A stretch of 64,000 nt of DNA from Methylacidiphilum infernorum V4 (GCF_000019665.1 NC_010794.1:1550001-1614000); one strand, 5' to 3'. Shown: positions 46,286 through 56,428, counted from the first letter of the stretch. Numbers and translations: made by a program. The notes: generated by a model not told the origin, from the sequence alone.

Positions 46286-47257
46286 ATGTTAAAACGGGTT
46301 CTTTCTGGAATTCAACCTTCGGGTCATCTCCATATCGGAAATTATTTCGGGATGATCAAGAGGGCGATCGAATGGCAAGACAAGGCTCAAACCCTTTATT
46401 TCATAGCCGATTATCATGCTTTAACCTCTATAAAAGACCCTCAAAACCTCAGGCAATACGTACGAAAAATTGCCATGGCCTTTTTGGCCTGTGGCCTTGA
46501 CCCGGCTAAATCCATATTTTTTAGACAAAGTTCCATTCCCGAGGTCCATGAACTAGCCTGGATTCTCTCGTCTATAACCCCTTTTGGTTTGCTGGAAAGA
46601 TCTCATAGTTTCAAGGACAAAATCGCCAAGGGGTTATCACCCACCTTGGCCCTCTTTTCTTACCCGGTGCTCATGGCCTCGGATATCCTCCTTTATCAGT
46701 CCGAGATCATCCCCGTAGGGCAGGATCAAAAACAGCATCTTGAAATTGCAAGGGATATCGCCCATAAATTTAACCATACCTATGGGGAGGTATTTCGCAT
46801 TCCCGAGCCGGACATACAGGAAGAAGTAGCGGTGATACCGGGCATAGACGGCCAGAAAATGTCTAAGTCTTACAACAATACCCTGGAAATCTTTGGCGAT
46901 CCCGAAGAATTCAAGCGAAGGGTAATGAGCATAAAGACGGATTCCACTCCAGTTGCTTCCCCCAAGCCCATCCAGGGATCCATATTGGTCAATTTATATA
47001 AACTGGTCGCCAGCCCAGCCGAATATGAAGAGTTTGTCGAAAGCATGAAAAAAGGAGGTCAAGGCTACGCCTATTACAAAAAACTTCTCCTTGAAAAACT
47101 CAATGCTTATTTCAAACCCATTCGAGAAAGATACCTAGAACTGGAACGTAATCCTAGCTATGTGGATGAAGTCCTTGCCGATGGAGCTTACAAAGCGAGG
47201 ATGATATCCCAGGAAACCTTAAGAAAAGTAAGGCAGGCTGTCGGCCTGCTCGATTGA
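46286..47257 (+). CDS. trpS: Tryptophanyl-tRNA synthetase
   Basis: Charges tRNA-Trp. Class I signatures: GIQPSGHLHIGNYFGMI (the HIGH-type motif HIGN) and KMSKSYNNTLEIF (KMSKS). IADYHALTS, GQDQKQHLEIARDIAHKFNHTYG and the C-terminal ALQPIRERY-like segment (KPIRERYLELERNPSYVDEVLADGA region) also fit. 323 residues, standard for bacterial TrpS. It starts 53 bases after the NYN gene and 13 bases before the chorismate-mutase gene. Confidence 0.96.
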   Translation: MLKRVLSGIQPSGHLHIGNYFGMIKRAIEWQDKAQTLYFIADYHALTSIKDPQNLRQYVRKIAMAFLACGLDPAKSIFFRQSSIPEVHELAWILSSITPFGLLERSHSFKDKIAKGLSPTLALFSYPVLMASDILLYQSEIIPVGQDQKQHLEIARDIAHKFNHTYGEVFRIPEPDIQEEVAVIPGIDGQKMSKSYNNTLEIFGDPEEFKRRVMSIKTDSTPVASPKPIQGSILVNLYKLVASPAEYEEFVESMKKGGQGYAYYKKLLLEKLNAYFKPIRERYLELERNPSYVDEVLADGAYKARMISQETLRKVRQAVGLLD

Positions 47258-47270
47258 AAAAGGTTATCTC

Positions 47271-48089
47271 ATGGGCATAGAAGCTTTCCGTAACCAATTG
47301 GAAAAGATAGATCGCCAGATTTTGAAATTTCTCAACTTGAGAATGAGGCTGGCCCAGGAAATAGGCGAAAAAAAAAAGCTTTACGGCTATCCCGTCCTGG
47401 ACACCCAGAGAGAAGACCGGTACCTGAAAAATCTCAAAGCGATCAATCCCGGGCCGTTGCAAGAGAAGAACCTTGAAGGGATATTCCGAGAAATATTTTC
47501 CTCTTCCCGTTGCCAGCAAGGAGGTTTAAGGATCGGATGCCCGCAAAACCATTTTCTGTCCTGTTTTCTTGCTTCCCTTATCCGGTTTGGCTCAAGCAGT
47601 ACCTTTATCCCTATTTCTCTTGATGAAGGCAGCCAAGTCCAAGAAGATAAGGAACCGGAAGTCGATACTCTTGTGGTTTCCACCCCTTACCTGCTGAAAA
47701 GGATTAAAGCAAATCGGTCCACTCTCCTCTCCCTTTTGCCCTCTTTTTCTCTCGGAGGGGAAATTGATCTTTCCCAGTTTATTTCTCATCAAGAGATAGA
47801 AAAACACTTTTTCTTTTTTCAAAAAAAATCGATTCCCAAGGAAAATGCGGTTTACAAAATGGTCTTTGTCGCCGGGGGCTCGGTTTCTTATCCTTCGGTT
47901 GAGAAATGGGTAGAAAATCAAGGACTAAAAGTAATTTTTTTTGAGGGCGATCCTCAAAATCCCCAAGATAATGTTTATCTTTTAGAAAAAACAACAAAAG
48001 AGCCTAAAAAAGAAGACATCGAATATTCCTGGAAAAAGTTTACAGAAGGCTTAGGTTGGGTAATTTTGATAGGCAGTTATCCCTTTTGA
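47271..48089 (+). CDS. Chorismate mutase (AroQ) with degenerate prephenate-dehydratase-like C-terminus
   Basis: 272 residues. Residues 1-85 are a good AroQ chorismate mutase (FRNQLEKIDRQILKFLNLRMRLAQEIGEKKK, then VLDTQREDRYLKNL). The rest is where PheA has a prephenate dehydratase plus ACT domain, but here it is only about 185 residues. The TRF motif seems replaced by HFF (IEKHFFFFQKK), and the ESRP of the ACT region by FEGDPQNP. I infer a decayed or reshaped P-protein that keeps mutase activity. It lies just after trpS and is followed by an unknown membrane protein. Confidence 0.75.
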   Translation: MGIEAFRNQLEKIDRQILKFLNLRMRLAQEIGEKKKLYGYPVLDTQREDRYLKNLKAINPGPLQEKNLEGIFREIFSSSRCQQGGLRIGCPQNHFLSCFLASLIRFGSSSTFIPISLDEGSQVQEDKEPEVDTLVVSTPYLLKRIKANRSTLLSLLPSFSLGGEIDLSQFISHQEIEKHFFFFQKKSIPKENAVYKMVFVAGGSVSYPSVEKWVENQGLKVIFFEGDPQNPQDNVYLLEKTTKEPKKEDIEYSWKKFTEGLGWVILIGSYPF

Positions 48090-48114
48090 TTTTCAACCCT
48101 GCAAACTTAAGATT

Positions 48115-49644
48115 ATGGATTTTGAAGGAATATCCCAAAACCCACCTGGATATCCTTTCCGTTTTCCTCCCCAAGGAAATCCAATCGACGGTTCTATCCC
48201 CAAAAGATCATTCCCCCAAAAAATAGGACCAAGAAATACTCTTCCTCCCCATCTCTTAGCCCAAAACAAAAAACATCCTCCTCCCCGAAAACTGGGCTCT
48301 CTACCCAAAGATGGTCTTTTCAAAGAGCCCTTTGCTCCTTCCCCTTCCACGGCAAAGCCCTATTTTCCCAATGGACATTCTCCATTATCCCGAAAAGAAC
48401 ATAAAAGCCCTAGAGAAAAAGCCAACCCAAAACCTTCTCCTTTAATTTTGGAGCGGACCACAAGAAAAAACCATCCCCCTCCAAAGAATACCTCTTCGGT
48501 TTCTTTAACCCCTAAAGAAGCAAAAAAGGCCTCCGGATTTTCCTCCCGGAGGAAATGGGTGGGACTTCTTTTGCGCCTCTTTCTTTATGTAGGAACATTG
48601 GCCGCCGGATTTGGCGCATATTACTCTTTTAGGGAAACTCGGATCAGCGGTTGGATAGCGGTTAAAGGTATTTCCATGCCCAAAGAGATTTATCTCGTTC
48701 ATGATTTCTCGGGGGACGTAAAAGCACTAAGGGAAAATTACCTCAATGAAATAGGACCTTGTTTGGAAGAAATCCAGAATAAAAGGGAGAACCTCAAAAA
48801 AGCAAGGACGGATATTACAGCGCTCAATGAAAGGCTTAGACTGCTCAAACAGCAGGAACATGTTGCTGAAACCGAGATTCAAATTGTAGCTAAAGAATAC
48901 CAGGAAAAAGCCGATCATCTCTGGAAAAATGAGGGTGTACTGCTTGATCAAGAATACGATAAAAGGCTTGAGGAACTCAAAGAACGTTTTCAACAAAAGG
49001 CTCAACAGTTAGGCATAGATTTTAATATCTCGTCGGCCGAAGCCAATTCTCCTGAAGCATGGGTCAATGCTTATAACCTTGCCTTGTACAACCCTCCACC
49101 CGAAATAGATCCTGTCAAAGAACGACAATGGGCTGAAGAAGAACTAAAAAAGTGGCATAGCTTTGAAACAGAAAATGAAAAAAAAAGGACGGAACTTAAA
49201 TTAAAAACCAAGGAAATTCAATCTGAACTCGGTCCAAAAGTCCAAGCTTTACGAGAACAAATCCTACGCATCCAATCTCGCATCCAGGACAGCGAACTTG
49301 AGATCGCTCCGCTAGAACAAGAATATGCTAATAACGAAAGAGAGCTGGCTCAAGCGGAAGAAACCGAACGGAAAATTAAAGAGCGTTTTTTAAACGATCT
49401 CGAAAAGATTCCGCAAAACAGCGTTAGGGAAAAAATACCGCTGGATCCGGATGGCCATTTTGAATGGCGGAGGCTCGATCAAAATCCTAAGTTTACTCCC
49501 GGCCAGTATTTTTTGTGGGTAGTTATAAAAAAGGAGGGAAAAGAATGGTGGTCGCTTTTTCCTTTTCCTATTCATGCCTATGCGTTAACAGAAATCGTCG
49601 TTCTGCCCGAAAGCTTTGTTCCCATAGACGCCCTGTTAAATTGA
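48115..49644 (+). CDS. Unrecognised single-pass membrane protein with long coiled coil
   Basis: 509 residues, no known family recognised. Residues 1-135 are Pro/Lys/Gly-rich and likely disordered. A hydrophobic segment lies near 142-165 (VGLLLRLFLYVGTLAAGFGAYYSF). A Glu/Lys-rich coiled coil runs from about 200 to 430 with a break near DFNISSAEANSPEAWVN. The C-terminus is a compact domain (FTPGQYFLWVVIKKEGKEW, then PFPIHAYALTEIVVLP). By orientation the coiled coil is probably periplasmic. It follows the chorismate-mutase gene by 25 bases and converges on aroD. Confidence 0.7.
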   Translation: MDFEGISQNPPGYPFRFPPQGNPIDGSIPKRSFPQKIGPRNTLPPHLLAQNKKHPPPRKLGSLPKDGLFKEPFAPSPSTAKPYFPNGHSPLSRKEHKSPREKANPKPSPLILERTTRKNHPPPKNTSSVSLTPKEAKKASGFSSRRKWVGLLLRLFLYVGTLAAGFGAYYSFRETRISGWIAVKGISMPKEIYLVHDFSGDVKALRENYLNEIGPCLEEIQNKRENLKKARTDITALNERLRLLKQQEHVAETEIQIVAKEYQEKADHLWKNEGVLLDQEYDKRLEELKERFQQKAQQLGIDFNISSAEANSPEAWVNAYNLALYNPPPEIDPVKERQWAEEELKKWHSFETENEKKRTELKLKTKEIQSELGPKVQALREQILRIQSRIQDSELEIAPLEQEYANNERELAQAEETERKIKERFLNDLEKIPQNSVREKIPLDPDGHFEWRRLDQNPKFTPGQYFLWVVIKKEGKEWWSLFPFPIHAYALTEIVVLPESFVPIDALLN

Positions 49645-49659
49645 AGGCCGCTTTTATTT

Positions 49660-50373
49660 TTACCTCTCTTTCCCAATAATCCCCAGTCTTTGGAAGCTTT
49701 CTTTTAAATCGAATACTGAAGGTTGTCCAAGAGCTGCAGGCCTGTCCACGTAGCCGTAAACAAGCCGGGAACCCAAAGCGGATAAAACAATCCGAGACAG
49801 GGTGGAATACTTCCCTATACCCATTAAAGCCCAGGGAATATCCGGATAAGAAAAGAAAAGATTCGTCAAGGTTTTTAGTTGAGAGAGCTCCTCTATTCTA
49901 ACGGCAAGTTTGACAAAGTCAGCTTCAAGCCGTTTTATCTCGGGAAGCGAAGAAAGAAGAGTTTCAAGATTTAAAAAACGATCTAAAGAATGGATAGAAA
50001 GAATAATTTTTTTCCCCCCTTTTTTATAAAGGGAATAAACTTGAAAAACCTTGGGAAATTCCTGCCATTCCAAGTCTACGCTATCCACGAAAGGATACAA
50101 TCTTTCAAAAAGCTCTATCCTCTGGCCATCCGACAACTGAAGCATGCCCCCTTCTTTTTTTGATCTAATGGTAAGCAATGCCGGGAGGGTGCGGCAGCCT
50201 AGAGTACTTTGCAATTCCTCCAGGGCCTCTTTTACATTCATATCCAAAAGGATGGAGTCCAGCCGATACTCCAATAGATCTACAGCAAGATGGTTGTCGA
50301 AAGCGGTTTTTACTCCATATCGAGTTGAAATGGAACCCACTATGATCAAGGATTTTTCAATAGGAAGATTCAT
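49660..50373 (-). CDS. aroD: Type I 3-dehydroquinate dehydratase
   Basis: Third step of the shikimate pathway, by Schiff-base chemistry. Visible: LLEYRLDSI near the N-terminus (family E-x-R-x-D), ILSIHSLDRF with the catalytic His, FVKLAV with the Schiff-base Lys, and MGIGKYSTLSRIVLSALGSRLVYGY near the end. A final GQPSV loop matches the family GQ. 237 residues. Alone in its orientation, between the unknown membrane protein and mreB. Confidence 0.88.
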   Translation of the reverse strand: MNLPIEKSLIIVGSISTRYGVKTAFDNHLAVDLLEYRLDSILLDMNVKEALEELQSTLGCRTLPALLTIRSKKEGGMLQLSDGQRIELFERLYPFVDSVDLEWQEFPKVFQVYSLYKKGGKKIILSIHSLDRFLNLETLLSSLPEIKRLEADFVKLAVRIEELSQLKTLTNLFFSYPDIPWALMGIGKYSTLSRIVLSALGSRLVYGYVDRPAALGQPSVFDLKESFQRLGIIGKER

Positions 50374-50550
50374 CGGTAGCCGTTTGCAAAATGAAACAAA
50401 TTTACTTTCTTTTTGGCCTTTTTAAAATCATTATATAGAAAAGTGAACCCTTTTTTTTCTCCAATTGCTTTCCCTTTTCCCCTTTCTTCACAACTCAATA
50501 GCATATTTTTTCTTTATGGTTTCATTCAAAAACATTAATTTTAAGCAGAG

Positions 50551-51687
50551 ATGAATTTAAACCAGAATACCGTTCAACCATCCCCTGATGTTCTATCTAA
50601 AAATTATCCTCGGTTATTGGAAGGAGGAAAACAGGTTCAGCAAAAGACTTTTTCCATCCTTCGGTCCTTGAGTTCCCTTTTTGGCAATGACATCGGCATC
50701 GATTTAGGAACGGCCAACACGTTGGTTTACATCCGGGGTAAAGGCATTGTCATGAGAGAGCCAACCGTTGTTGCTGTATATCAAGGGACAAAAAATGTCC
50801 TTGCCGTGGGGGAAGAAGCCAAGAGGATGCTGGGCAGAACACCTGGAAATATCGTGGCTGTAAGACCCTTAAAGGATGGAGTAATTACCGATTTCTATTT
50901 GACCGAATCCATGCTGAAAGCCTTTATTCATAAGGTCCAAACCCATTTCCGACTCCGTAGACCCAGGGTTGTTGTTGCTGTCCCCAGCGGGATAACCGAG
51001 GTGGAAAGAAGGGCTGTTCAAGAATCGGCAAAACATGCAGGGGCTAGAGAGGTTTTCCTGGTCGAAGAGCCCATGGCTGCAGCTATTGGAGTAGGATTAC
51101 CTGTACATGAAGCTTCGGGTAACATGATCATCGACATAGGGGGAGGGACGACAGAAGTAGCCATCATTTCTCTCTCCGGAATTGTTTACAGCCGCAGCGT
51201 AAGGGTGGCCGGAGATGAAATGGATGAAGCCATAGTCAATTACTTGAGAAGAGCTTATAATTTAATGATTGGAGAAAGAACGGCAGAAGAAATTAAAATC
51301 AAAATCGGATCAGCCTATCCCTTGGAGAAAGAGACGGTCATGGAGGTCAGGGGAAGGGATCTGGTGGCAGGCCTACCCAAGACATTAACGATCACTTCTC
51401 AAGAGGTCAGAGAGGCGATGATGGATCCCATTTCGGTCATCGTGGACTCCGTACGCGTGACCCTGGAACGGTGTCCTCCTGAACTTTCCGCTGACCTGGT
51501 AGAGCGGGGAATAGTCCTTGCTGGAGGGGGAGCTCTTTTGCGAGGGATTGATAGGCTTTTGGCGGAGGAAACCGCTTTGCCCGTATATATTGCCGAGGAT
51601 CCTTTGAGCGCCGTTGCGGAAGGCACTGGAAAAATACTTGAAGAATACCAGTATCTCAATAAAATTGCCAAATCGGCGATGCATTAA
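50551..51687 (+). CDS. mreB: Rod-shape determining protein MreB
   Basis: Bacterial actin that organises side-wall growth. Motifs: [21 protein letters not shown] (phosphate 1), [50 protein letters not shown] and [18 protein letters not shown]. 378 residues, with about 40 extra at the N-terminus before the phosphate-1 strand. It begins the operon mreB-mreC-mreD-PBP2-rodA, with short gaps of 2-25 bases. Confidence 0.97.
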   Translation: MNLNQNTVQPSPDVLSKNYPRLLEGGKQVQQKTFSILRSLSSLFGNDIGIDLGTANTLVYIRGKGIVMREPTVVAVYQGTKNVLAVGEEAKRMLGRTPGNIVAVRPLKDGVITDFYLTESMLKAFIHKVQTHFRLRRPRVVVAVPSGITEVERRAVQESAKHAGAREVFLVEEPMAAAIGVGLPVHEASGNMIIDIGGGTTEVAIISLSGIVYSRSVRVAGDEMDEAIVNYLRRAYNLMIGERTAEEIKIKIGSAYPLEKETVMEVRGRDLVAGLPKTLTITSQEVREAMMDPISVIVDSVRVTLERCPPELSADLVERGIVLAGGGALLRGIDRLLAEETALPVYIAEDPLSAVAEGTGKILEEYQYLNKIAKSAMH

Positions 51688-51700
51688 GCGATAGTTCCCC

Positions 51701-52633
51701 TTGAAACTGCCTTTTTTTCACATGCGGAAATCACCTGTAGAAAAGGAGACTTCTACCCTGTTCGAGGAAAAAGAAGAAAGTCCGTTTTCGAAGATCGCCT
51801 ACTATAGAGCGGCCATTTTCATTTTTTTGGGTGCCCTTTTCCTGGTTTTCATCGGACTTTTTCTGCCTAAATCCTGGCAAAATTCCATTCATAAGCTGGG
51901 ATTGGAAGTCTTTTCTCCCGTTATTTGGGTTTGGGACAAAACGGTAAAAACCATTGACGAGTATACTTCCAGTCTAAAGACACTGGATCAAGTGCAAGTG
52001 GAACTCAAAGAACTGAAAGCAAAAAATGCCCAACTGGCCATGGAAAATAGCTATCTAGCCCATCTGCGCGAGGAAAACGAAAGGTTGAAAGAGATGCTTT
52101 CTTTTCGCCATTCATCCCGGTATAGGCTATTGGCCTGCAGGGTCATAAGCAGGGACCCCACGAATTGGTGGAACGATATATTGATTGACGTGGGTTGGGC
52201 TGACGAAAGTGAACTTTACTCTGATTTGCCGGTGGTCACCCCAAGAGGAGTAGTGGGGAAAACCGGCATAGTAGCAAGACATACAACCGAAGTCATTCTC
52301 TTGACCAACGAAAATTGTAAAATTTCGGCAATGACTGAAGTCTCAAAGGATCAGGGACTCGTTATCGGTGCAGGGACTAACGGTGAAAACAAACCGTATT
52401 CGCGCCTGGTTTACCTCCCAAGAAATAGCCAGGTAGGTGTAGGAGAAAGGGTGTTAACCAGCGGGCTGGGAGGCGTATTTCCTCCGGGTTTATATATCGG
52501 CAGCGTGGTTCAGGTAGAACCCTTGGATGCCTCTCACAATTTTGGGCTTTACCGGGAGGCGATTCTGGACACGGGGGTTGATCTATCCCAGCTCAATGAA
52601 ATGTTTGTTATTTTGATCGGGAAACGGCAGTAG
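51701..52633 (+). CDS. mreC: Rod-shape determining protein MreC
   Basis: Bitopic membrane protein that links MreB to PBP2. One membrane segment (IFIFLGALFLVFIGLFLP) lies near residue 50, followed by a coiled coil (VELKELKAKNAQLAMENSYLAHL...ENERLKEML) and beta domains with VISRDPTNWWNDILIDVG and RGVVGKTGIV. 310 residues from the TTG at 51701; an ATG at 51722 would drop seven. 13 bases behind mreB. Confidence 0.93.
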   Translation: MKLPFFHMRKSPVEKETSTLFEEKEESPFSKIAYYRAAIFIFLGALFLVFIGLFLPKSWQNSIHKLGLEVFSPVIWVWDKTVKTIDEYTSSLKTLDQVQVELKELKAKNAQLAMENSYLAHLREENERLKEMLSFRHSSRYRLLACRVISRDPTNWWNDILIDVGWADESELYSDLPVVTPRGVVGKTGIVARHTTEVILLTNENCKISAMTEVSKDQGLVIGAGTNGENKPYSRLVYLPRNSQVGVGERVLTSGLGGVFPPGLYIGSVVQVEPLDASHNFGLYREAILDTGVDLSQLNEMFVILIGKRQ

Positions 52634-52645
52634 GCCCTTTAAACC

Positions 52646-53194
52646 ATGTCTGCTCTCATCGTTTTATTTTTGGTTATTGGATTTCTATCCGTTTTTGGCC
52701 AAATGATTATCCCCGAGCTAGCCTTCTTTAATGCCAAGCCTGAACTGAGCAGCCTTTTTGTCATTTATTTTACCCTGAAATTGCCTTTTTTTTATGCCTT
52801 TAGTTTTTCCCTGTATGCAGGCATTCTTTCCGATATAGTCATACCCGGAACTTTTGGCACCACTTCCCTTTGCCTCACTTCTCTTTTTCTCTTTATCAGT
52901 ATTCTTAAACCCTACCTGGAAAAGATCGGGAATCGTTGGATGGTTTTTCCTTGCGCAGCGGTAGGGGTTTTTTTCTACTCCCTTATGAACTATTTCCTTT
53001 ACGAATTTGAAAGCCACCAGTGGCATTGGACCATGGAATTTTGGACGAAATTGGTATCGATCGCTTTTTTATCCACGCTGTTAGCCCTTCCCCTGTATTT
53101 CGTTATGGATCTTTTATTTTTTCTTCTCCACATTCCAACCGCTAAGGAGGAACTTTTTCCCTCTTTCCCTCAAAAAAAGGATAATTTATCTTAG
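52646..53194 (+). CDS. mreD: Rod-shape determining protein MreD
   Basis: Hydrophobic 182-residue membrane protein with about five segments, in the MreD position between mreC and PBP2. The pattern PELSSLFVIYFTLKLP and FYAFSFSLYAGILSDIVIPGTFGTTSL agrees with the family (Pro in the first, GxxxD in the second). Sequence is weakly conserved in general, so the call leans on context. Part of the elongasome. Confidence 0.87.
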   Translation: MSALIVLFLVIGFLSVFGQMIIPELAFFNAKPELSSLFVIYFTLKLPFFYAFSFSLYAGILSDIVIPGTFGTTSLCLTSLFLFISILKPYLEKIGNRWMVFPCAAVGVFFYSLMNYFLYEFESHQWHWTMEFWTKLVSIAFLSTLLALPLYFVMDLLFFLLHIPTAKEELFPSFPQKKDNLS

Positions 53195-53219
53195 AATGAT
53201 TGCAGGCTGAATTTTTGTT

Positions 53220-55247
53220 ATGACTACCCCTCCCTCTGGATTACGCCATTCGGTGAGATTTAGAATCATCCTCCTATCCATAGGTGTAGTTTTCAGCATG
53301 GGAATCCTTTTATCTCGGCTCTGGGTGATCCAGGTTTACGAAGGTAAATCTTATGCTTCGAAATTGAGAAACCAGACGACCATATCCCTTCGCCTACCGG
53401 GGGCCCGGGGACCAATCCTGGATAAAAATGGCATAGGGCTAGCCGAAAATAGGGCGATGTTTGAAATTGATCTTTATCTTGACGAGCTCGTTAGAGATTT
53501 TCCCCGAAGACATAAAGGCAAAATACCTCGGATCGAAGTGCAAAGGGTAATGGGAGGCAATGTCGTTTTGAGGAAAGAACCAGACATTTATAAAATAGTC
53601 ATGACCGATCTTGCCCCTATTCTCAAAGCTCTCCAATTAGCCGTAAAAATTGATCCCAAGGAGCTCCAAAGACACTACTTTGTAAGCCCCTCCGTTCCCT
53701 ATTCCCTTAGGACCGATCTTGATTATGCGACCGTAGCCCGGTTCGAAGAACAAAACCTGGGTGTTCCTGGAATAGACATCTCTGTTAGACCTATACGATA
53801 TTACAACTATGGAGCATTGGCCTCTCATATCCTTGGCTATGTAGCCCCACCTGATGATAAAGAAAGGGTTTCGGCCGACGGTAATTCCCTGGATATGGTG
53901 GGCAAATGGGGTATTGAAAAATACATGGATGGGCAGCTTCAAGGCAAACCCGGGGGAAGGATGCTTCGGGTTAATTACCGGGGCTATGTCGTCAATGAAG
54001 AAAGTTATATTGCTCCGCAATTGGGTGATTGCGTCTATTTAAGCATTGATACAAGGATACAATACATTGTTGAAACAGCCCTGAGATCGGTAGGAAGGGG
54101 TGCTGCCGTCATCATTGATCCCAATACGGGTGACATTCTGGCCATGTGTTCTGTCCCCAACTTCGATCCCAATGACTTTATTCCTAAAATTTCTCAAGAA
54201 AACTGGCAAAAACTCATTACCGATCCTACAAATCCCTTGGTCAACAGGGCCATTTCTTCCTATCCCCCCGGATCGACTTTTAAACTCTTGATCGCTTTAG
54301 CGGCCTTGAAATCCGGCGCTATTACTCCTAAAACGGTCATTAACTCCCCTGCGGCCATTTACATCGGCGATCACCTCTTTCATGACTGGACAAAATCGGG
54401 TCGTGGAGATATTACCCTCTATGACGGTATTCGCTACTCCTGCAATACCTTTTTCTACCAAGTAGGGATAAAAACAGGAATACAAAACATCGATCAGATG
54501 GCGGCCTTGGCGGGATTTGGGCAACCAACAGGCATTCCTTTGCCCGGTGAATCCCCTGGAATCCTTCCCGGCCCCGAATGGATGAAACAAAAATATCCTT
54601 TAGAAAGATGGTCGACAGCCCATACGGCCAATATTTCCATTGGACAAGGTTTTTTGCAGGTGACACCTCTTCAAATGGCTCTTTTTGTTGCGGCCATAGC
54701 TAACGGGGGAACCCTTTATTATCCTCGCCTGGTTCAAGGAGTTTCTAATAACAAGGGCGAAATCAAAATTTCTGTACCTCCAAGAGTACACTCCCAGCTC
54801 GACGTGAGTCCCCAGGACCTGGAATCGGTAAAAGCGGCCATGCTGGGTGTAGTGGAAGATGGAACGGGGGCCAATGCCAAGATTGAAGGGATAAAGATAG
54901 CGGGGAAAACGGGTTCTGCTCAAGCCACGAAGAAACTAGGGGGCAAACTGTATAACGATACCCGCGCCTGGTTTGTAGGGTTCGCTCCCTACGATTCTCC
55001 CCGCTATGCTTTCTGTATTCTTGTAGAAGGAGGAGTGAGCGGAGGAGCAACAGCCGCCCCGATCGCCAAAAAGATTCTTCAAGGCATTTTCGATATCGAA
55101 AAGGGCCACAATCCAGAATTGACCTACCTGAAACCGGCGATAGGCAATTTCAATGGTCTAACCGAGTATAAAAAACATGAAGCCGGGTCTTCTCAACCCG
55201 CTCCTTCATCCCATACCCAACCCGAAGAAGACGACTCCGACAACTGA
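53220..55247 (+). CDS. mrdA: Penicillin-binding protein 2 (PBP2), elongation transpeptidase
   Basis: Cross-links peptidoglycan in the elongasome with RodA as glycosyltransferase. One N-terminal membrane segment (about residues 14-35), a dimerisation domain (RLPGARGPILDKNGIGLAENR) and a transpeptidase domain with SxxK in PPGSTFK, SxN in YSCNTFF and KTG in GKTGSAQ. 675 residues. The C-terminus is Ser/Gln/Asp-rich. 25 bases after mreD and two bases before rodA. Confidence 0.96.
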   Translation: MTTPPSGLRHSVRFRIILLSIGVVFSMGILLSRLWVIQVYEGKSYASKLRNQTTISLRLPGARGPILDKNGIGLAENRAMFEIDLYLDELVRDFPRRHKGKIPRIEVQRVMGGNVVLRKEPDIYKIVMTDLAPILKALQLAVKIDPKELQRHYFVSPSVPYSLRTDLDYATVARFEEQNLGVPGIDISVRPIRYYNYGALASHILGYVAPPDDKERVSADGNSLDMVGKWGIEKYMDGQLQGKPGGRMLRVNYRGYVVNEESYIAPQLGDCVYLSIDTRIQYIVETALRSVGRGAAVIIDPNTGDILAMCSVPNFDPNDFIPKISQENWQKLITDPTNPLVNRAISSYPPGSTFKLLIALAALKSGAITPKTVINSPAAIYIGDHLFHDWTKSGRGDITLYDGIRYSCNTFFYQVGIKTGIQNIDQMAALAGFGQPTGIPLPGESPGILPGPEWMKQKYPLERWSTAHTANISIGQGFLQVTPLQMALFVAAIANGGTLYYPRLVQGVSNNKGEIKISVPPRVHSQLDVSPQDLESVKAAMLGVVEDGTGANAKIEGIKIAGKTGSAQATKKLGGKLYNDTRAWFVGFAPYDSPRYAFCILVEGGVSGGATAAPIAKKILQGIFDIEKGHNPELTYLKPAIGNFNGLTEYKKHEAGSSQPAPSSHTQPEEDDSDN

Positions 55248-55249
55248 TT

Positions 55250-56428
55250 ATGGACAAGCAATCTTATACCGAAGAAAACCCCATCAACAAAAAACAAAAA
55301 CAGTTCAGCTTTTTCGACCAATTTTTCAAATTTGATTGGTTGCTTTTCTTGATTGTACTCGGTTTATCCTTGTTCGGCATCGCCGTCGTTTATAGCGCCA
55401 CCTATTCCAGTCCCAGCGCAGAATTCCGCAACGCACCCTTTTCTCAATTTCTATGGCTGCTCATAGGGTTGGTTATTTTCTTTGTAGTTTCTTTTCTCGA
55501 CTATCATGCTATCGTTAAATGGAGTTGGATTCTTTTTCTGGCCACCATTCCCCTTCTTATCCTCGTCCTACTCATAGGCCAGACTGTCAATGGAGCCAAA
55601 AGCTGGCTTCGCTTCGGCGGTATCGGGATCGAGCCGGCCGAACTATGCAAGCTTGCCTTTATCCTTTTTGGAAGCTTTTGGTTGGACCGGTTCAAACATA
55701 GGCAGATCGTCTCCTTTTTAACCCTATCCGTGGCTGCATTCATCCCCGTTATCCTTATATTGAAGCAACCTGCCTTGGGTTCAGCGGGCGTTTTTATTCC
55801 TATTCTTTTTGCCCAACTTTTCATCGGGGGTCTCAAGAAGAGATATTTACTGATCCCCATTCTTTTTATTTTGTTTATCTTGCTTTATGCTTACATCGGA
55901 GTCGCTCATCTGGGGTGGGATATTCCCGGCTTAAAACCCTACCAGATGAATCGTATCCGGACTTTCTTTGATCCCAATCTCGATCCATTGGGTTCGGGCT
56001 GGACGATCAACCAATCCTTGATCGCCATCGGTTCAGGAAATTTTTCGGGTAAAGGTTTCCTCAAAGGCACTCAGAATATGCTTGGGTTCTTACCGAAAAA
56101 TATCGCTTATAACGATTTTATTTTCTCGGTCATCGGAGAAGAATGGGGATTTATTGGAGGCAGCAGTGTTATTTTAGCTGAAGGAATCGTCCTTTTGTTA
56201 TGCCTAAGAGCTGCTTTTTTTGCGAAGGACCTGACGGGTTCCCTGGTTGCGGGGGGAGTAGCGGCAATGCTCTTTACCCATATATTTGTAAACATAGGTA
56301 TGACAATAAAAGTCGTCCCGATTACGGGAATTCCCTTGCCTTTTATCAGTTATGGAGGAACTTTTTTAATTATTTGTTTAATCGGATTGGGACTTGTAGA
56401 AAGCATATGGATTCGACGACAAAAATAA
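55250..56428 (+). CDS. rodA: RodA, SEDS-family peptidoglycan glycosyltransferase
   Basis: Polytopic membrane enzyme that polymerises lipid II with PBP2. SEDS features: VYSATY in TM1-2, NGAKSWLRFGGIGIEPAELCKLAFIL, the catalytic Asp region WDIPGLKPYQMNRIRTFFDPNLDPLGSGW, NDFIFSVIGEEWGFIG and the final ITGIPLPFISYGGT. 392 residues. It closes the rod-shape operon. Confidence 0.97.
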   Translation: MDKQSYTEENPINKKQKQFSFFDQFFKFDWLLFLIVLGLSLFGIAVVYSATYSSPSAEFRNAPFSQFLWLLIGLVIFFVVSFLDYHAIVKWSWILFLATIPLLILVLLIGQTVNGAKSWLRFGGIGIEPAELCKLAFILFGSFWLDRFKHRQIVSFLTLSVAAFIPVILILKQPALGSAGVFIPILFAQLFIGGLKKRYLLIPILFILFILLYAYIGVAHLGWDIPGLKPYQMNRIRTFFDPNLDPLGSGWTINQSLIAIGSGNFSGKGFLKGTQNMLGFLPKNIAYNDFIFSVIGEEWGFIGGSSVILAEGIVLLLCLRAAFFAKDLTGSLVAGGVAAMLFTHIFVNIGMTIKVVPITGIPLPFISYGGTFLIICLIGLGLVESIWIRRQK

